A stretch of DNA of 64,000 nt. Origin: Portunus trituberculatus. Its lineage: Eukaryota; Arthropoda; Malacostraca; Decapoda; Portunidae. The stretch is taken from contig NC_059303.1 of assembly GCF_017591435.1 (NCBI RefSeq), positions 6,874,860 to 6,938,859 on the forward strand, written 5' to 3'. This document shows positions 11,787 through 30,982 of this stretch, in pieces. The notes under the pieces are model-generated. The model did not search any database and was not told the origin of the DNA. It saw only the letters and a list, made by a program, of their open reading frames with translations. How positions within the stretch are numbered: position 1 is the stretch's first letter; every line of letters starts with the position of its first letter. The position numbers were made by a program, and so were the translations under genes.

Positions 11787-12105
11787 TGTGTGTGTTTGTG
11801 TGTGTGTGTGTGTGTAATTCACTGTTTGATCTGCTGCAGTCTCTGACGAGACAGCCAGACGTTACCCTACGGAACGAGCTCAGAGCTCATTATTTCCGAT
11901 CTTGGGATAGGCCTGAGACCAGGCACACAACACACACCGGGACAACAAGGTCACAACTCCTCGATTTACATCCCGTACCTACTCACTGCTAGGTGAACAG
12001 GGGCTACACGTGAAAGGAGACACACCCAAATATCTCCACCCGGCCGGGGAATTGAACCCCGGTCCTCTGGCTTGTGAAGCCAGCGCTCTAACCACTGAGC
12101 TACCG
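11787..12105 (-). mobile_element. tRNA-derived SINE (tRNA-Val-like head), copy 1
   Basis: Read on the minus strand, the element begins CGGTAGCTCAGTGG (Pol III A box TAGCTCAGTGG). It has a 5-bp anticodon stem CTGGC/GCCAG with loop TTCACAA (anticodon CAC, valine type; complement of 12074-12076) and a B box GGTTCAATTCC. A body of about 230 bp follows and ends GTGAATTAC plus a CA tail (11787-11813 on the plus strand). The body matches 61358-61672 almost throughout. Its 5' end abuts another GT/CA tract (12106-12130). It is not a functional tRNA gene, because the acceptor stem is missing. Confidence 0.9.
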
Positions 12106-12130
12106 TGTGTGTGTGTGTGTGTGTGTGTGT
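12106..12130. repeat. (GT)n tract at the SINE 5' junction
   Basis: A short GT run directly abuts the tRNA-like head of the SINE. The same arrangement is seen at the other two copies. Confidence 0.9.
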
Positions 12131-12201
12131 ATCCGGAAATCACGCATGAACAACTGGATTTTTTTTTAGTATCACAAAAACTTACATTAGCCCAGAATGG
12201 T

Positions 12202-12223
12202 GATAATAATAATAATGATAATA

Positions 12224-12293
<70 letters not shown>
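12202..12293. repeat. (AAT)n microsatellite
   Basis: AAT/TAA triplets with GAT and AGT interruptions at the left end, pure from about 12228. Confidence 0.95.
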
Positions 12294-12294
<1 letters not shown>

Positions 12295-13299
12295 GAGAAT
12301 GAGATATGTATACTCAGTGAAGTGGCAAAACAAGCTTATAATAAATTCTAATGTCATGTGTCAGCTCCATCAAGAAAATCGCCCATGACCTGATATCGCC
12401 ACAAGATCAGCAAAAAATAACAATGATGATGATAATTACTACAATGCTGGTGATAATATACCATTGAAGGTCTTTACAGAAAAAAAAAATAAGTATATCT
12501 GTAATCTGGAGAACTACAATACACTATCAACTTTTCTTCGCACCACAGAAAACTTAAGGACTTTCATCCCTTTTACTACATTGGATTTCATGTCACTTGT
12601 TTTCTAGCAGCAAATGAAAAGCAAATCCAAATATAGTAATGTTTATTATAGATATAACTAAATTTTCTTAAACTTTCTTCCATCGTGGTTATAGGTATTT
12701 GTTTTTGTGACCTTGATATTCGTGAACGACGGAGCTGCAGAGAAGTGATCATTGATTTATAATTGTTAACTATAATGTAATAGTCTTATATGGAGTAGAG
12801 GATCAGAGCGAATGACTAAACCTTTCAATTCAATTCCAAGCGCGAAGAAACACAAAAAAATTGATACAAAGAACATTAACTTTACACTGAAAGAATACTT
12901 GGAAAAGACGGACATTTCATTTACAAGTGGGACAACTGAGAGACGGACGTGACACGATGACAGAACACAGAACATGAAGCGGCAAACGAGACGAGATCAT
13001 TGCTTAATTAGAAGGGAAGAGTGGTGTTCGTGAGTTCGCTGGACAGGTATGGGTTTAAAAAGAAATATTTAAGTTAGGAGAGTTATCCGGCTGGAAAGTG
13101 TTCTGGAGAAAAGAGGGAAACTGGATCAAGGCAGGCCAACGGGGAAGTCCCACCCAATTCTGGCCTATCATCCCCCCGGGCCTCCTGAGACGCCCGTTGG
13201 GAGTACCTACTTAGTGTGTGTTGCGAAAGTTAGGTTAAAAACTTGTCCTCTTGCCCTCCTCGGCGCTCCTATCTGCGACACTGCCCGCAACATATAAGT

Positions 13300-13300
<1 letters not shown>
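12294..13300. other. Unique AT-rich sequence
   Basis: No gene recognised. A GC-rich patch at 13120-13205, with CCCCCCGGGCC, may belong to an unidentified dispersed repeat. Confidence 0.5.

Positions 13301-13381
<81 letters not shown>
13301..13381. repeat. (AC)40 microsatellite
   Basis: 81 bp of pure AC. Confidence 0.97.
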
Positions 13382-13383
<2 letters not shown>

Positions 13384-13989
13384 TTTTACATGTGCGGAAC
13401 CAGTTTTCATCATATTATCTTTACTAAAATACATTAATAAGCTATTCACCAAAAGCATTACTTCTCATCCTCCTCCTTCCAGCACTATTATTATTACTAC
13501 TACTACTACTACTATTACCTTTTCTTCCTCTCGTTTTTCCTTCTGTCCTCACATTCTCTTACTCATCCTGATTATCGTCCTCAACCTCCTCCTCTCTTCT
13601 TATTTCTCGCCCTTCTCCTGCCCGCTCCCCCTTCCTTACCTCTCGTCCTCCCGTCCTCTTTCCCAACTCCCCTCTTTTTTCCCTCACCTCGTCCGGTTCC
13701 TCTTGCTCATCTTGTTTCCAATGGCTACTCATCCTCATCTTCCTACTTCTCCTCCTCCACCTACTCATACTTCTCCTCCTCCTCCATGAACCGGTTGATC
13801 AGCCCCGCCTTTAATATCATCGAGGTGCTTGGATACTAAATGGAGGTAAGGACGGAGGCTGGTCCAATGAAGGGGTCCAGGATACGCAAGCAGCTGTCCG
13901 GTTCTCCAGTCTGTTTCTCCAGGCGTTTTCAAAAATAGGTACAAGAACAGTTTTTTGCCATCAAGTTGCAAGATGAGACTTCATGCAGT
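13382..13989. other. Pyrimidine-rich block
   Basis: 13450-13790 is C/T-rich with TCCTCC and ACTACT runs, a decayed mixed simple repeat. 13800-13990 is unique. Open frames here are compositional artefacts. Confidence 0.55.
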
Positions 13990-14310
13990 ATCTGGATACC
14001 TAACGCGTTCAGTTGTCAACAGTATCCTTTCATCATCCACGCTGGTATATCAAATCAAACGTTTCGAGCAGCTATAAGAAGAATTTTTCCCATCCAGGTG
14101 AGACAGAGGTTAGTTTAGGCAGTGACCGATTACCTAACTCGTGAAGCTGCCCATAGTAACCTTCACAGTAGCCATACAGCGCTGGTACAAACGATGCCAT
14201 ATAGAATACTCAACAGCAATGTTTGGGTATCTAGCATTTGAAGCTGCACGTAGTACCCTTTTTCATTATCCAACGTAACAACAAATGACGCCAAATCAAG
14301 CGTTCCAAGG
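13990..14310. repeat. Decayed tandem repeat, about 3 copies
   Basis: Aligned starts are GGATACCTAACGCG (about 13994), GATTACCTAACTCG (about 14128) and GGGTATCTAGCATTTG (about 14225). Each is followed by GAAGCTGC..AGTA.CCTT, a second conserved part GCTGGTA..AAA, and ATCAA.CGTT. Unit about 100-135 bp, strongly diverged. Confidence 0.65.
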
Positions 14311-16919
<2,609 letters not shown>

Positions 16920-16969
16920 TGATGATGATGATGATGATGACGATGGTGAGGACTACTGTTGTTGTTGTT

Positions 16970-17053
<84 letters not shown>

Positions 17054-17062
17054 AATAATAAC

Positions 17063-17148
<86 letters not shown>

Positions 17149-17205
17149 CAACAATAATAATAACAATAATAATAATAATAACAACAATAATAATAATAGT
17201 AAAAA
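16920..17205. repeat. Compound triplet repeat (GAT)n(TTG)n(TAG)n(AAT)n
   Basis: GAT/GAC (16921-16945), TTG (16958-16970), pure TAG (about 16971-17052), then AAT/AAC triplets to about 17203. The triplet phase runs through nearly without break. Confidence 0.95.
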
Positions 17206-17310
17206 GATAATAATGAAGTCAGTCACATCACGAAAGCATGAAGTAAATCAGGAAATGCATCAATTAATATAAAAGATGTTGCAAGGGAAGTGTGACGGAT
17301 ATAAAAGGAC

Positions 17311-17311
<1 letters not shown>

Positions 17312-17344
<33 letters not shown>
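17312..17344. repeat. (GA)16 microsatellite
   Basis: 33 bp of GA. Confidence 0.95.
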
Positions 17345-17346
<2 letters not shown>

Positions 17347-17639
17347 CAATGTACCTCGTCACGTCCTGTTCATTCCAGACGTGAGTGTATAAAAGTCAAA
17401 TACGGAGAAAAAAAAATGATAATAACGATAAAGATAACCACATATAAAGTTACGCCGTGAAACAAGAGACCTTTTACCTGTCACTGGGATCCCTTCCTCG
17501 CCTCCATCTCGTCACCAGTGGGCGGCCTCGCTATTGTACCTGCCCACGAGACTCTCCCCCACACCACTCATCACGCCCAGCTGAGCATCTCGCCGGGAGT
17601 GAAAGATAAACTAAAACAAGTGTCCATGCAACTATAGGT
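17345..17639. other. Unique sequence
   Basis: Nothing recognised. Confidence 0.5.
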
Positions 17640-17815
17640 ACAGTTAGCGCCGACTGATTGGTTGACTATTTAGTTGGCTGTTTCACTGGCTGTTATTTGA
17701 ACGATTATTTTATTAACTGATGAATTGATTGATTGATACACTGACAGACTGACCGGGTGAATGACTGGTTGGTTGGCTGACTGATTGACCGACTGAATGA
17801 CTAATTGGTTCCTGC
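17640..17815. repeat. Cryptically simple GACTGATTGG-type sequence
   Basis: The words GACTGATTGG, TTGACTATTT, TTGGCTG, GACTGACCG and GAATGACT recur on a 4-bp grid (NACT, NTTG). This is a decayed tetranucleotide array related to the purer GACT array at 35938-36103. Confidence 0.65.
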
Positions 17816-18349
17816 GTCTTAAGTCAATTCTAGTCAAAGCTACGCCATGGATCCATCAGTATTCCTCTCTCGTAGTGAATGTCATGTTCCAGCCGTCACA
17901 GAGAGCAGTTATTAATTATGTACCAGATAAAGCCACAAAAAGCACCAAGCATCCTATTACTGCACACACACACACAACACACACACACACACACACTTCT
18001 TTGACCTACTCCACCCAAAGGTACCAGAGAAAAACAAATCTTAAAAACAAAAAGCCATTCAATGTACAACTGTCCCAATACCACCACCACCACCACCACC
18101 ACCACCACTGCCTGCTTCCTTTAACGGCATTGGACCAAAAACATGCTTTCCGTATCTCTCCACCAGGCCTACTCGAAGCGTGAAAGCTTGGTTCCCGGAT
18201 ATAGAAACTAAACTCAAGGTCTGTTGGTGGATACTCGCCAGAATGACCGTGCCTAACATGCCTTTAGTGAGAGCAGGGGACTAAATAATCGCTATATCAG
18301 TCAACAGTTTGTTCTAATACATGTTATCTTGATAGTAATGACACTTGCA
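17816..18349. other. Unique sequence with two short microsatellites
   Basis: CA tracts at 17963-17996 and CCA triplets at about 18079-18108. No gene recognised. Confidence 0.6.
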
Positions 18350-18640
18350 GGGACATGAAACCATAAGAAAAAGTTTTAAGACACCAGTAGTAGTGAAACT
18401 CGTAAGAACATGAAACCATAAGAAAATAAGGTAGGTTTCAAGATACATATAGTTACAAAACTCATGAGAACATTAAAACATACAATAATAAGGGAAGTTT
18501 TAAGATGCCATTGGTAGTGAAGCTCATAAGAACACTAAAACATACAAAAATAAAGTAAGTTTCAAAATACTAATAGCAATGAAACTCGTATGAACATAAA
18601 AACATAAAACAAATTGAAAGACACCAGTATTTACATGTCT
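18350..18640. repeat. Minisatellite, about 62-bp unit, 4.5 copies
   Basis: Units begin GRACATGAAACCATAAGAA or GAACATTAAAACATAC, continue with AAGTTTTAAGA..CC, and end TGAAACTCGTAA. They run about 56, 62, 62 and 62 bp plus a partial. The last partial unit leads without a break into the dispersed element at 18640. The unit resembles the head of that element family (AAGAACA...AAAATAAGGGAAGCTGCAAG-like, visible at the 41939 copy), so the array appears to be a head expansion. Confidence 0.85.
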
Positions 18641-18960
18641 ATAAACCAAAACTACTTATATCTACCTATATTATCCTTATTCGAAAACCTATCATGGCTC
18701 CCTACTGACTCGGCACCAACACTTTAGTCACTACTTTTCTACTCATCGACCATCTTATCTGAGAGCCAATTCATCTCTATCTCTTTACGACTCTAACTTT
18801 ATCAAAATTGAATCTGTTACTTTTACTACTATCATGACTACTAACCATATGAATTTTTGTTATACCTTTTTATCATATAGACCCGGCACGACTTTAACGT
18901 ACTCTTCAGGCCTCTTCACTTCTGACCTAACCATACCCACAGTAGTGTCTATATTCTTTA
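18640..18960 (+). mobile_element. Dispersed retro-element-like repeat, copy 1 (decayed)
   Basis: Shares with 41939-42175 the ordered blocks CTGTATAAACCAAAAC, a TATCTACCTAT region, a ctcatcgaCCATCTTA region and TTTATCAAAATTGAATCTGTTACTT. The resemblance to an abundant decapod repeat is from memory and unverified. No coding capacity. Confidence 0.6.
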
Positions 18961-21749
<2,789 letters not shown>

Positions 21750-22130
21750 TCCTAAGATTCTAGAGAAAGAGGAAGAGGAGGAAGATTGTTTTCTTAAATT
21801 TCCTTCCTTTTCTACATCTTCTCTTCCTCTACCACTTTTTGCCTCTTCATCGTAAGAAATACACAGATTCCAGATACAAGTGGAGGAAGAAGACGATGAT
21901 GATTGCCTTCTTATATTTTCTTCCTTTTCTCTTTCTTCCTCTCTTCATCTGCATTCTCTTTTTTTTCGTTTTCCTCACCGTATAACATGAAAAACAAACG
22001 AATTTTTAGAGACAAATATTAAGACAACTATAATGATTACTTTCTTACACTTCCTTCCTTCTCTCTCTTCCCCTCTCTTCGTCTTCCTCTTCTAGCATTT
22101 CTTCACCTCCTTCACTCTATAACATATACA
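21750..22130. repeat. Decayed tandem repeat, 3 copies of about 115-130 bp
   Basis: Each copy runs: AGATTCYAGA.A, GAGGAAGA, GATTGYYTTCTTA, TTTCCTTCCTTTTCT..CTTCCTCT, TCTTC...TTCCTC, CACCGTATAACAT or ATCGTAAGAAATAC. Starts are at about 21752, 21866 and 21998. Confidence 0.75.
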
Positions 22131-23080
22131 CGAGTCATGCTTCCGTCACTTCTCACTATCGCGCATAATTCCACACAGCAGCACTGTCGCGGAACACAAA
22201 CAGAATGGGTAGCCACAGTTTTTACAAGAACACGGAAAATACACCATCAAGGACACACCAGCAGACGAAGAAGCTGCAGGGAGGAGAGAGACAGCGCGCC
22301 GGAGGAGGGGCACTGAAGCGAGGACAGAGGGGGGAGAGGAGAGTGGGAGATGGAGGGTGAAGGAACTGGATGCTTTGGGGAAGAAGTGTGGGTACAAGAA
22401 TCCAGGAGTAACTGGGTTTATATATGAAGCAGGATTAGAATAGGAAGAGAAGAGATATCAGGACACTAGTAGCTTGAGGGGAGACTGGTATTTTTAGGGT
22501 GTGGTAAGCGAAGCAGGGATGCAGAACTGGAGGGAGTAAAAGGATCGTTGGAGACTAAGGGTGTGGTGCGCGAGGTGGGATGGGAAGGGAATGAGGGGGA
22601 ACAGGAGGAGGCTGGAGGCATGAGGGAGTGTGGTAAGGAGGAGATAGGGACCGGGCCAAGAGGGGAGGGCGTGAGAGCAGGTTCGGGGATGACTGCATGT
22701 TATGACATCCCGCTTATATCAAGGGACGAAAGGATGAGGAAACCCTGACGTAATACCATAGATGCCATCACGCCACGGAGATATTGATGGATACTCCGAA
22801 CATTCCTGGTGTCCCTGCATTAGTGACACGGGAGGGGGGGTACGAGGACGAGGAGCAGACTGAGGATAATGCCAAAATGTACACGTTGAGCCAAAAAAAA
22901 AAATAAAATAAAATAAAATAATAATCTGGTTATTTGCGAGCTTTCAAATCCTTCCCCTTTGCTTCGTCCCCAGCCGTTTGTTCCTGGAGGGGGCGCGGCG
23001 CGAGGGGCGTGGATGGTGTCGCAAGGCTCGCCACCGTCCCGAGTTGATGTGCGGATGTGGTCAGAACACTGGTTTAGTTT
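22131..23080. other. Purine-rich and unique sequence
   Basis: 22270-22690 is G/A-rich with irregular GGAGGG words. An A-run with AAAAT repeats lies at 22893-22922. Frames here are compositional. Confidence 0.5.
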
Positions 23081-23432
23081 CCTATACAATTGCCATATGA
23101 GCCTGTAACTATTGGGATGTGCTATTTATATACGGGTGCATCGTCTGACGGCCTAAAATAGACTTGTAATGGTGTCTACGTACTCGTATTGGTTAAAATA
23201 TCAGTCTGTTTCCATTACATTATACAGGCCTGTCAGTCTTAGTATGTGCTATTCATATATGACTAAGGAACTCCAATAACGTTAGTCTACGTATCAGTCA
23301 AGGTATTAGTCAGACTCCAATAATTTATACAGCCCTGCTAATCTTGTTTTATTCTATTTATATACGATTACGTGGTCTGGGGGAACTCCAGTGACGTCTA
23401 TTAATTACTGATTGGACATTTTCCCAGTCAAA
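23081..23432. repeat. Decayed tandem repeat, 3 copies of about 105-140 bp
   Basis: Copies begin TATACARKCCTG at about 23081, 23221 and 23326. Each continues CT.TTTAT..TATACG..TA, GTCTGGGGGAACTCCA or relatives, then TCTACGTA and TATCAGTC. Confidence 0.75.
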
Positions 23433-24119
23433 AAGTTGTCTCCCCTTGCCATCTGTATCCGGTAATCCCAACACAACCTGGATATTTTCACTGTCACGGC
23501 TTGAGACTGCACACTTGACGGAATCCCATCACTCCATCACCAAAAAACCACAACATTTCAACACCAGCATCCTTCCCCTTCAAACCTTGATATTTTGCAC
23601 ACTTGGACAGAAAAATGGTCTCTCCTCATTAGCCCCATCCCCATCCCCATCACTTTACCACCCCACCATCCTATCACTTCATTACTATAACCCCCCCGCC
23701 ATCAACTCAGGTACGCTTGGCAACATTGCATTTAATATTAGCGCGTAACTCTTAAGCAATAAAAATAAAAACTAGAGTAAAAAATTAAGTCATAAATGGA
23801 TAGATAGAAGAAAATAAGTCAAAGGTTGCTCAGTATCTGATGATTCAAGTGTACTCTCTGTGCAGTTTTATCTAGATTGCGGTGGAACGAGTTACTTCAC
23901 TGGGTTTTTTTTTCTTTTTTTTACCTAATAATTCTTCTTCTTTATACTCCGGGCCAAGTTCCTCATTAGAGCCACAAAACACTCCCTCTTCTTTACCGTT
24001 ACCATTATTTTCAGGCCTCTTGTGCCTTATTTAGTCGTAATAAATGGAAAAAATGTGGACGAGAATGACAGGTGTAAATAGGTTGGTATGTTTCATAGAG
24101 TGACTGCCATATGTACACC
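23433..24119. other. Unique sequence
   Basis: C-rich from 23560 to 23700 with CCCCATCC words. No gene recognised. Confidence 0.5.
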
Positions 24120-24490
24120 TGATGGATTCTTGTAGCTTTCTTTTAGTCTTCTTATGTTCATTAATTTTCCGCCTTCCATTTTCTGTATTCTTCCCTGCTT
24201 GTCTCTACCTGCTTTTCAAATCAAGTGCAAGCGAAACCTCTTTAGCTTCAGAATTGTCTATTTCTTGGCATATTCTGGAGTTATACTTACTATTCACTTC
24301 CACTATTTTTTACCCTTGTATTAGACGTGGCCTTCCATTTCTGTCTCTTCCTGTCTTCTCAAGTAAATGAAACGTGAAACTTCCTCGTCTCCAGCACTGT
24401 ATTTTTTATGCAATTATAATTTAAAATCCTACTTCTAACAAAAAAAAATCCTACTTGTAACTCGCTCCTCTTTTTTTCTGCACGATGTAT

Positions 24491-24559
<69 letters not shown>

Positions 24560-25030
24560 CCTGTTCCTCCTATTGAATGAAATGTGAGGCTTGCCTAATT
24601 CAATATCGTCTCTGTCCAATGATTTATTATAGTCTCTTTTTATTCTTTCCTTCTTTATTTTCCGGTATACTTGTTTACTTTTATTATTTACTTAGTTTTA
24701 TTTATTTATTTTTATTATTACATATATATTTATTTTCAATTATCTGATTTTTTTGTTTACTATTTTATATACTTTATTTTCATTCCTATTTATGTACTTA
24801 CCTCATTTCTTTGCACTACTATGTTTTACCCGTCTCTTTCTGTTTTCTAAAATAAATGAACCTTTATATCTAATAACATTTACGCCTCTCCTTCCTCCTT
24901 CTCTCCTTCTCCTGAAATTACTCCCAACACTACTATTCATCGTTCTGTCCTCCCTTTTTTTTAATTAAAGTATTCTTTCCTGTCTGTCTGTCTGCTTCTA
25001 TTTCCAAATCGAGAGAAATGTTACCTCAGA
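24120..25030. repeat. Decayed tandem repeat, 5 copies of about 140 bp
   Basis: The core CTGTCTCTTCCTGT..TCT.AA..AAATGAAACGTGAAACYTC recurs at about 24199, 24340, 24550, 24831 and 24975. In the third copy the core's CTCT element has grown into the 63-bp CT microsatellite at 24494-24556. Intervening parts also align loosely. Confidence 0.72.
24494..24556. repeat. (CT)31 microsatellite inside a decayed array
   Basis: Pure CT for 63 bp, placed exactly where neighbouring units carry a short CTGTCTCTTCCTG word. Confidence 0.97.
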
Positions 25031-25149
25031 AAAAAGTTATTCTACTCTTTGCGTGACCTTTTCTTTAATCCTTTGTGTGTCCCTTTACTTACGTCCCTTT
25101 CTGGAACTAACTTTGTTATGTACACCACTTCCTCTTGACACACTGACCT

Positions 25150-25720
25150 AATTAATACAGGTAAGGAGTGCAGGATTTGAAGCTACATGTGTTTTACAGA
25201 GGCAGGAAAAAATGAGGAAAGGAGAATATGGAAGTGTCAGTGCCTTGTGTTCTATGGCACGGTGTTAAGTTTAAAATGGATACTTTCAAGGTCTTTGTTG
25301 AGGTACATGATGGGAAAAATTATCAGGTAAACAGTGTATATAGCGAAGTAAGGTGTTTTGTGTTTTAAGTCTCAGTGCCTGATGTTATGACACGCCGATC
25401 TCATTTTTATTATATATTGGGGAGACCAGTTAAGAGTTAAGAAAAACATAAGGTCCGCTCACAATTAAACTAGTGAAGGTAAGTAGTGTATAATTTCAGT
25501 GTACTGGTTTGCAAAAATATACATGAGAAGAAGGTGATCAATGCATATAAGTAAGGTACGATGCAACATTCAGTGTCCTGCGTTGTCTGCCCCCAGCGAC
25601 AGTCACATCAACGCGCAGCTATTTGTAGAAATACACGAAGACAATAACTCATAAACTGTGTATGTAAGGTGTGGCGTAAGCTTTAGTATAATCATGTTTT
25701 ATAGTCTTCAGCTCAAGCGA
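25150..25720. repeat. Decayed tandem repeat, about 4-5 copies
   Basis: The recurring pair is GTAAGGNGTG..., then GTCAGTGCCTTGTGTTCTATGGCAC or relatives, at about 25235, 25368, 25494 and 25568. GTAAGG words lie at 25161, 25346, 25554 and 25665. Confidence 0.62.
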
Positions 25721-26044
25721 CATTAGGTTTTGTTTCCTTGTATGATGTACCAAACAGCATCACAAGTCCCTCCTAATATTCTGGAACTTTGGCTCTTATA
25801 TCCCGCCACCACAGGAACACTTGTGCGCCACGAGACCCCTGGGTGTTAGAGAGTATGTTCACAATAGGCAGGTTCGGCTGTCACATGTTCTTAGTCAATT
25901 ACTCCACGGAAAGCATTTTTTTCTCCTAAAGTTCACGGACTCGTATTTCTTGCTACAAGGGAACAGCTTGCGAAACCATGACTCTTACAATAATGGGTCG
26001 ACGCCTGAAGTTCACAGGTCAGCGGTGTGTCACTCATAATCTAA
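25721..26044. other. Unique sequence
   Basis: A 72-codon frame (25821-26039) without recognised features. Nothing else seen. Confidence 0.5.
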
Positions 26045-26280
26045 TAATCTACTGTTTCGCGTTAAGTTAGATTAGGTTAGGTAATGTTAGTAAAGTAAGG
26101 TAAATAAAGTTGAGGTCAAAGTTAAGGTAAGGTAAAGTAGAATTAGATATGGTTAGTAAGTACGGCAAGTCAAACTAATTGAAGTCAAATTTAACGTAAG
26201 GTAAGGTAAGGTAAGGTAAGGTAAGGTAAGGTAAGGTAAGGCAAGGAAAGTAAAGCAAAATAAGTAAGGTAAAGGCAATA
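26045..26280. repeat. (GGTAA)n pentanucleotide repeat and decayed flanks
   Basis: Pure GGTAA at 26197-26240, flanked on both sides by decayed AGGTAAAG and TTAGGTTAGGT words. The pure part carries ten overlapping AAGGTAAGG words resembling a splice donor. Confidence 0.92.
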
Positions 26281-26369
26281 TCAAATCATACCAGATCACA
26301 TTAGTAGTTCATATTAGTAGGTAATCACTTCTACGATAATAATTTATCTAGCAATTAAAAACTATATAC

Positions 26370-27440
26370 GAATACTGCAGAATTCACCAAGTACAAACAA
26401 ATTTCAGTCTTCCACTTACAAGTTAGTTGTGTGATAGCTGGCTAACCATCTATCCTGCAGGTTTAGAAGCCAGCTCACATATAACAGCATTCATTAGGCG
26501 TTTAGTTGCTATTATCAAATAACCAAATGATTAAATATTAGGCCAACTATTCAACTCGAAGCTCTAAAACCCAAGAACACAACCACAACACTAGCCAGGT
26601 AAGGAGAGGTGTGAGGTCATTCGTCATCCACAATAATCATCTCGTCATTAATTAATCCTGTCGTACGTAACTATTAAACTTGAAACTAGAGTAAAAAAAA
26701 GTCAGCAACATTCACCACACAATGATAGCTGCCAGGCTGTCATTCACCAGGTATTTACTTCGCATAATTCATTAGTTTTGTAGAGTTATACGAGTATTTA
26801 CTTTGAAACCAATGCCCAGAAACTATACATCAATATTCGCTAGGTAAGTATACAGGTGTTCGGTAATTATTCATCATTTGGAAATTAGTTCGCTTTACTA
26901 CTATATAACCTGGAATCATATACAGTACCACGCACCAGATCAGTAAAGGTTTTAAGTTGTTATATGCCACTTGATGATTAGTACTGCAATAACTATGATC
27001 TATCAAACCGAAACTCAAACTGTAGATATTGACAACCACGAAAGTACATTAACGAGAAAGTACAGACGTTAGTTTATCGTTTATTACCTGAGAATTGGTT
27101 CACTTTATTAATTAGCCCTTTACTAGCTAAGTATTTAACCTGACATTTATCCCTTTCTTTTGACCAACCCTCCAGGACTTGCACGGTGACTGGCAACTAA
27201 GTGGGCCTTCATTTTAACTTTTTTTGTTGCCCTTGTCAGTTTTCCCCTCTTACATGAAAAAAAAAAAAACGATTCATCTAAAGACCAAAGAACATAAAGC
27301 AACATTCACTACGTATTACCTGGCAGTTACTTCACGTTTTTCATTACGTCTCAGCCCTCTAACTAACGATCATACCTGACTATTTAACACGATATCACAG
27401 CACCTACAAACATTCACCAGGTAAGGACAGGTGTGAGATC
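26370..27440. repeat. Long decayed tandem array with ACATTCACCAGGTAAG motif
   Basis: Related words at about 26371, 26489, 26590, 26709, 26742, 26832, 26923, 27303 and 27411 share the form CATTCACCAGGTA. They are usually followed by TAGTTCACTTTATTA and TAACCTGAAAC relatives. Unit about 90-140 bp, copies very diverged. A retroelement tail is inserted at 27190-27269. Confidence 0.6.
27190..27269 (+). mobile_element. 3' tail of a poly-A retroelement, copy 1
   Basis: Has AAGTGGGCCTTC, a T-rich run, TTTGTTGCCCTTGTCAG, TTTTCCCCTCTTACATG and a 13-bp A-run. The order and wording match 34380-34456 (minus), 35985-36048 and 48092-48155. It is 5'-truncated, and SINE or LINE class cannot be decided from this tail. 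Confidence 0.75.
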
Positions 27441-28860
<1,420 letters not shown>

Positions 28861-28928
28861 ATAATAATATTAACAACGATATCAACAATAATGATAACAA
28901 TAATAATACTAGTAATAATGATAATAAC

Positions 28929-28987
<59 letters not shown>

Positions 28988-29010
28988 CAACAACAATAAC
29001 AATAATATAG
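28861..29010. repeat. (AAT)n microsatellite with AAC variants
   Basis: Decayed AAT/GAT/AAC triplets, pure from about 28929 to 28983. Confidence 0.95.
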
Positions 29011-29339
29011 AAATAAACAACAACAGAGAAATAACCACTCAAAGACATCCCTCTAAAAAACCTACCCGAGTTTCAGTTCCCCTTTCCACACTGACTTTAC
29101 AAACTGGAGTAAAAAATAAATAAAATACAGATCACTGGACTGCACGCGGAAGTGGAGACGCTCGACTAATGTATGCGTAGCAGTGTGAAGGTCGCCACAC
29201 GGGGCAAGCACGAACCTCTCCCAGGGAGTGGAGTAGAGTGGAACAGTGGGGTGAAACAGTGCGGAATGCGCCACACCACAATAAAAAAAAAAAAAAGGGC
29301 AAGGAAAAAAAAGACAAAAAAATCGCACCCATTCAATAC
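29011..29339. other. Unique sequence
   Basis: A-run at 29281-29296. Nothing recognised. Confidence 0.5.
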
Positions 29340-30410
<1,071 letters not shown>

Positions 30411-30919
30411 TGGTTCGTTACAGCGACGACAAGTAAAGGAAGAAGAGGACTCTGCTAGGCGTGGCCTTTGAGTCCGATGCACAACACTACCCTAGACTCG
30501 AAGGGCGTGACGAAATGCCTCCCAGCACCCAGTGACACAGCTCCTCCCTCACCTCGCCGCCCACTCCTCCCATTTTGCCGCTTATTCAAGTCTTGCCAAA
30601 CCTTTATTTGCTTTAAAACTCTGGTGGAGAATATATCACCAGAGATTAAGCTCATTAACAGCCCCATGAAGAAGAATATGTTTCTAAGAGATATAAATGA
30701 ATAAAAACTTGCACGGGTTACAGTCTGAAGGCACCAAACACAGCAACTTTGCGCCTACTTATTTTCATTTCGTGGTCGGTGTTGCTAAATTCAAATAAAA
30801 ACACATGTCTCACCAGTGACCTTGAAAGTCACCGCGCTGCGTCAGGCTTGCCTAAGAAGTGGCTCCCCACAGGACGGGTCATCAAGTACACAAGCAAGCA
30901 CCTCTCCCTCTTCCTCCTT

Positions 30920-30924
<5 letters not shown>
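30411..30924. other. Unique sequence
   Basis: Contains a small hairpin, TCTGGTG/CACCAGA with a 9-bp loop (about 30621-30643). No gene recognised. Confidence 0.5.

Positions 30925-30979
<55 letters not shown>
30925..30979. repeat. (TC)27 microsatellite
   Basis: 55 bp of TC within a wider pyrimidine run. Confidence 0.97.

Positions 30980-30982
<3 letters not shown>

Noticed and set aside
18350..18640. CRISPR-like repeat array
   Set aside because: Units are diverged head-to-tail minisatellite copies without unique spacers, and the genome is eukaryotic.
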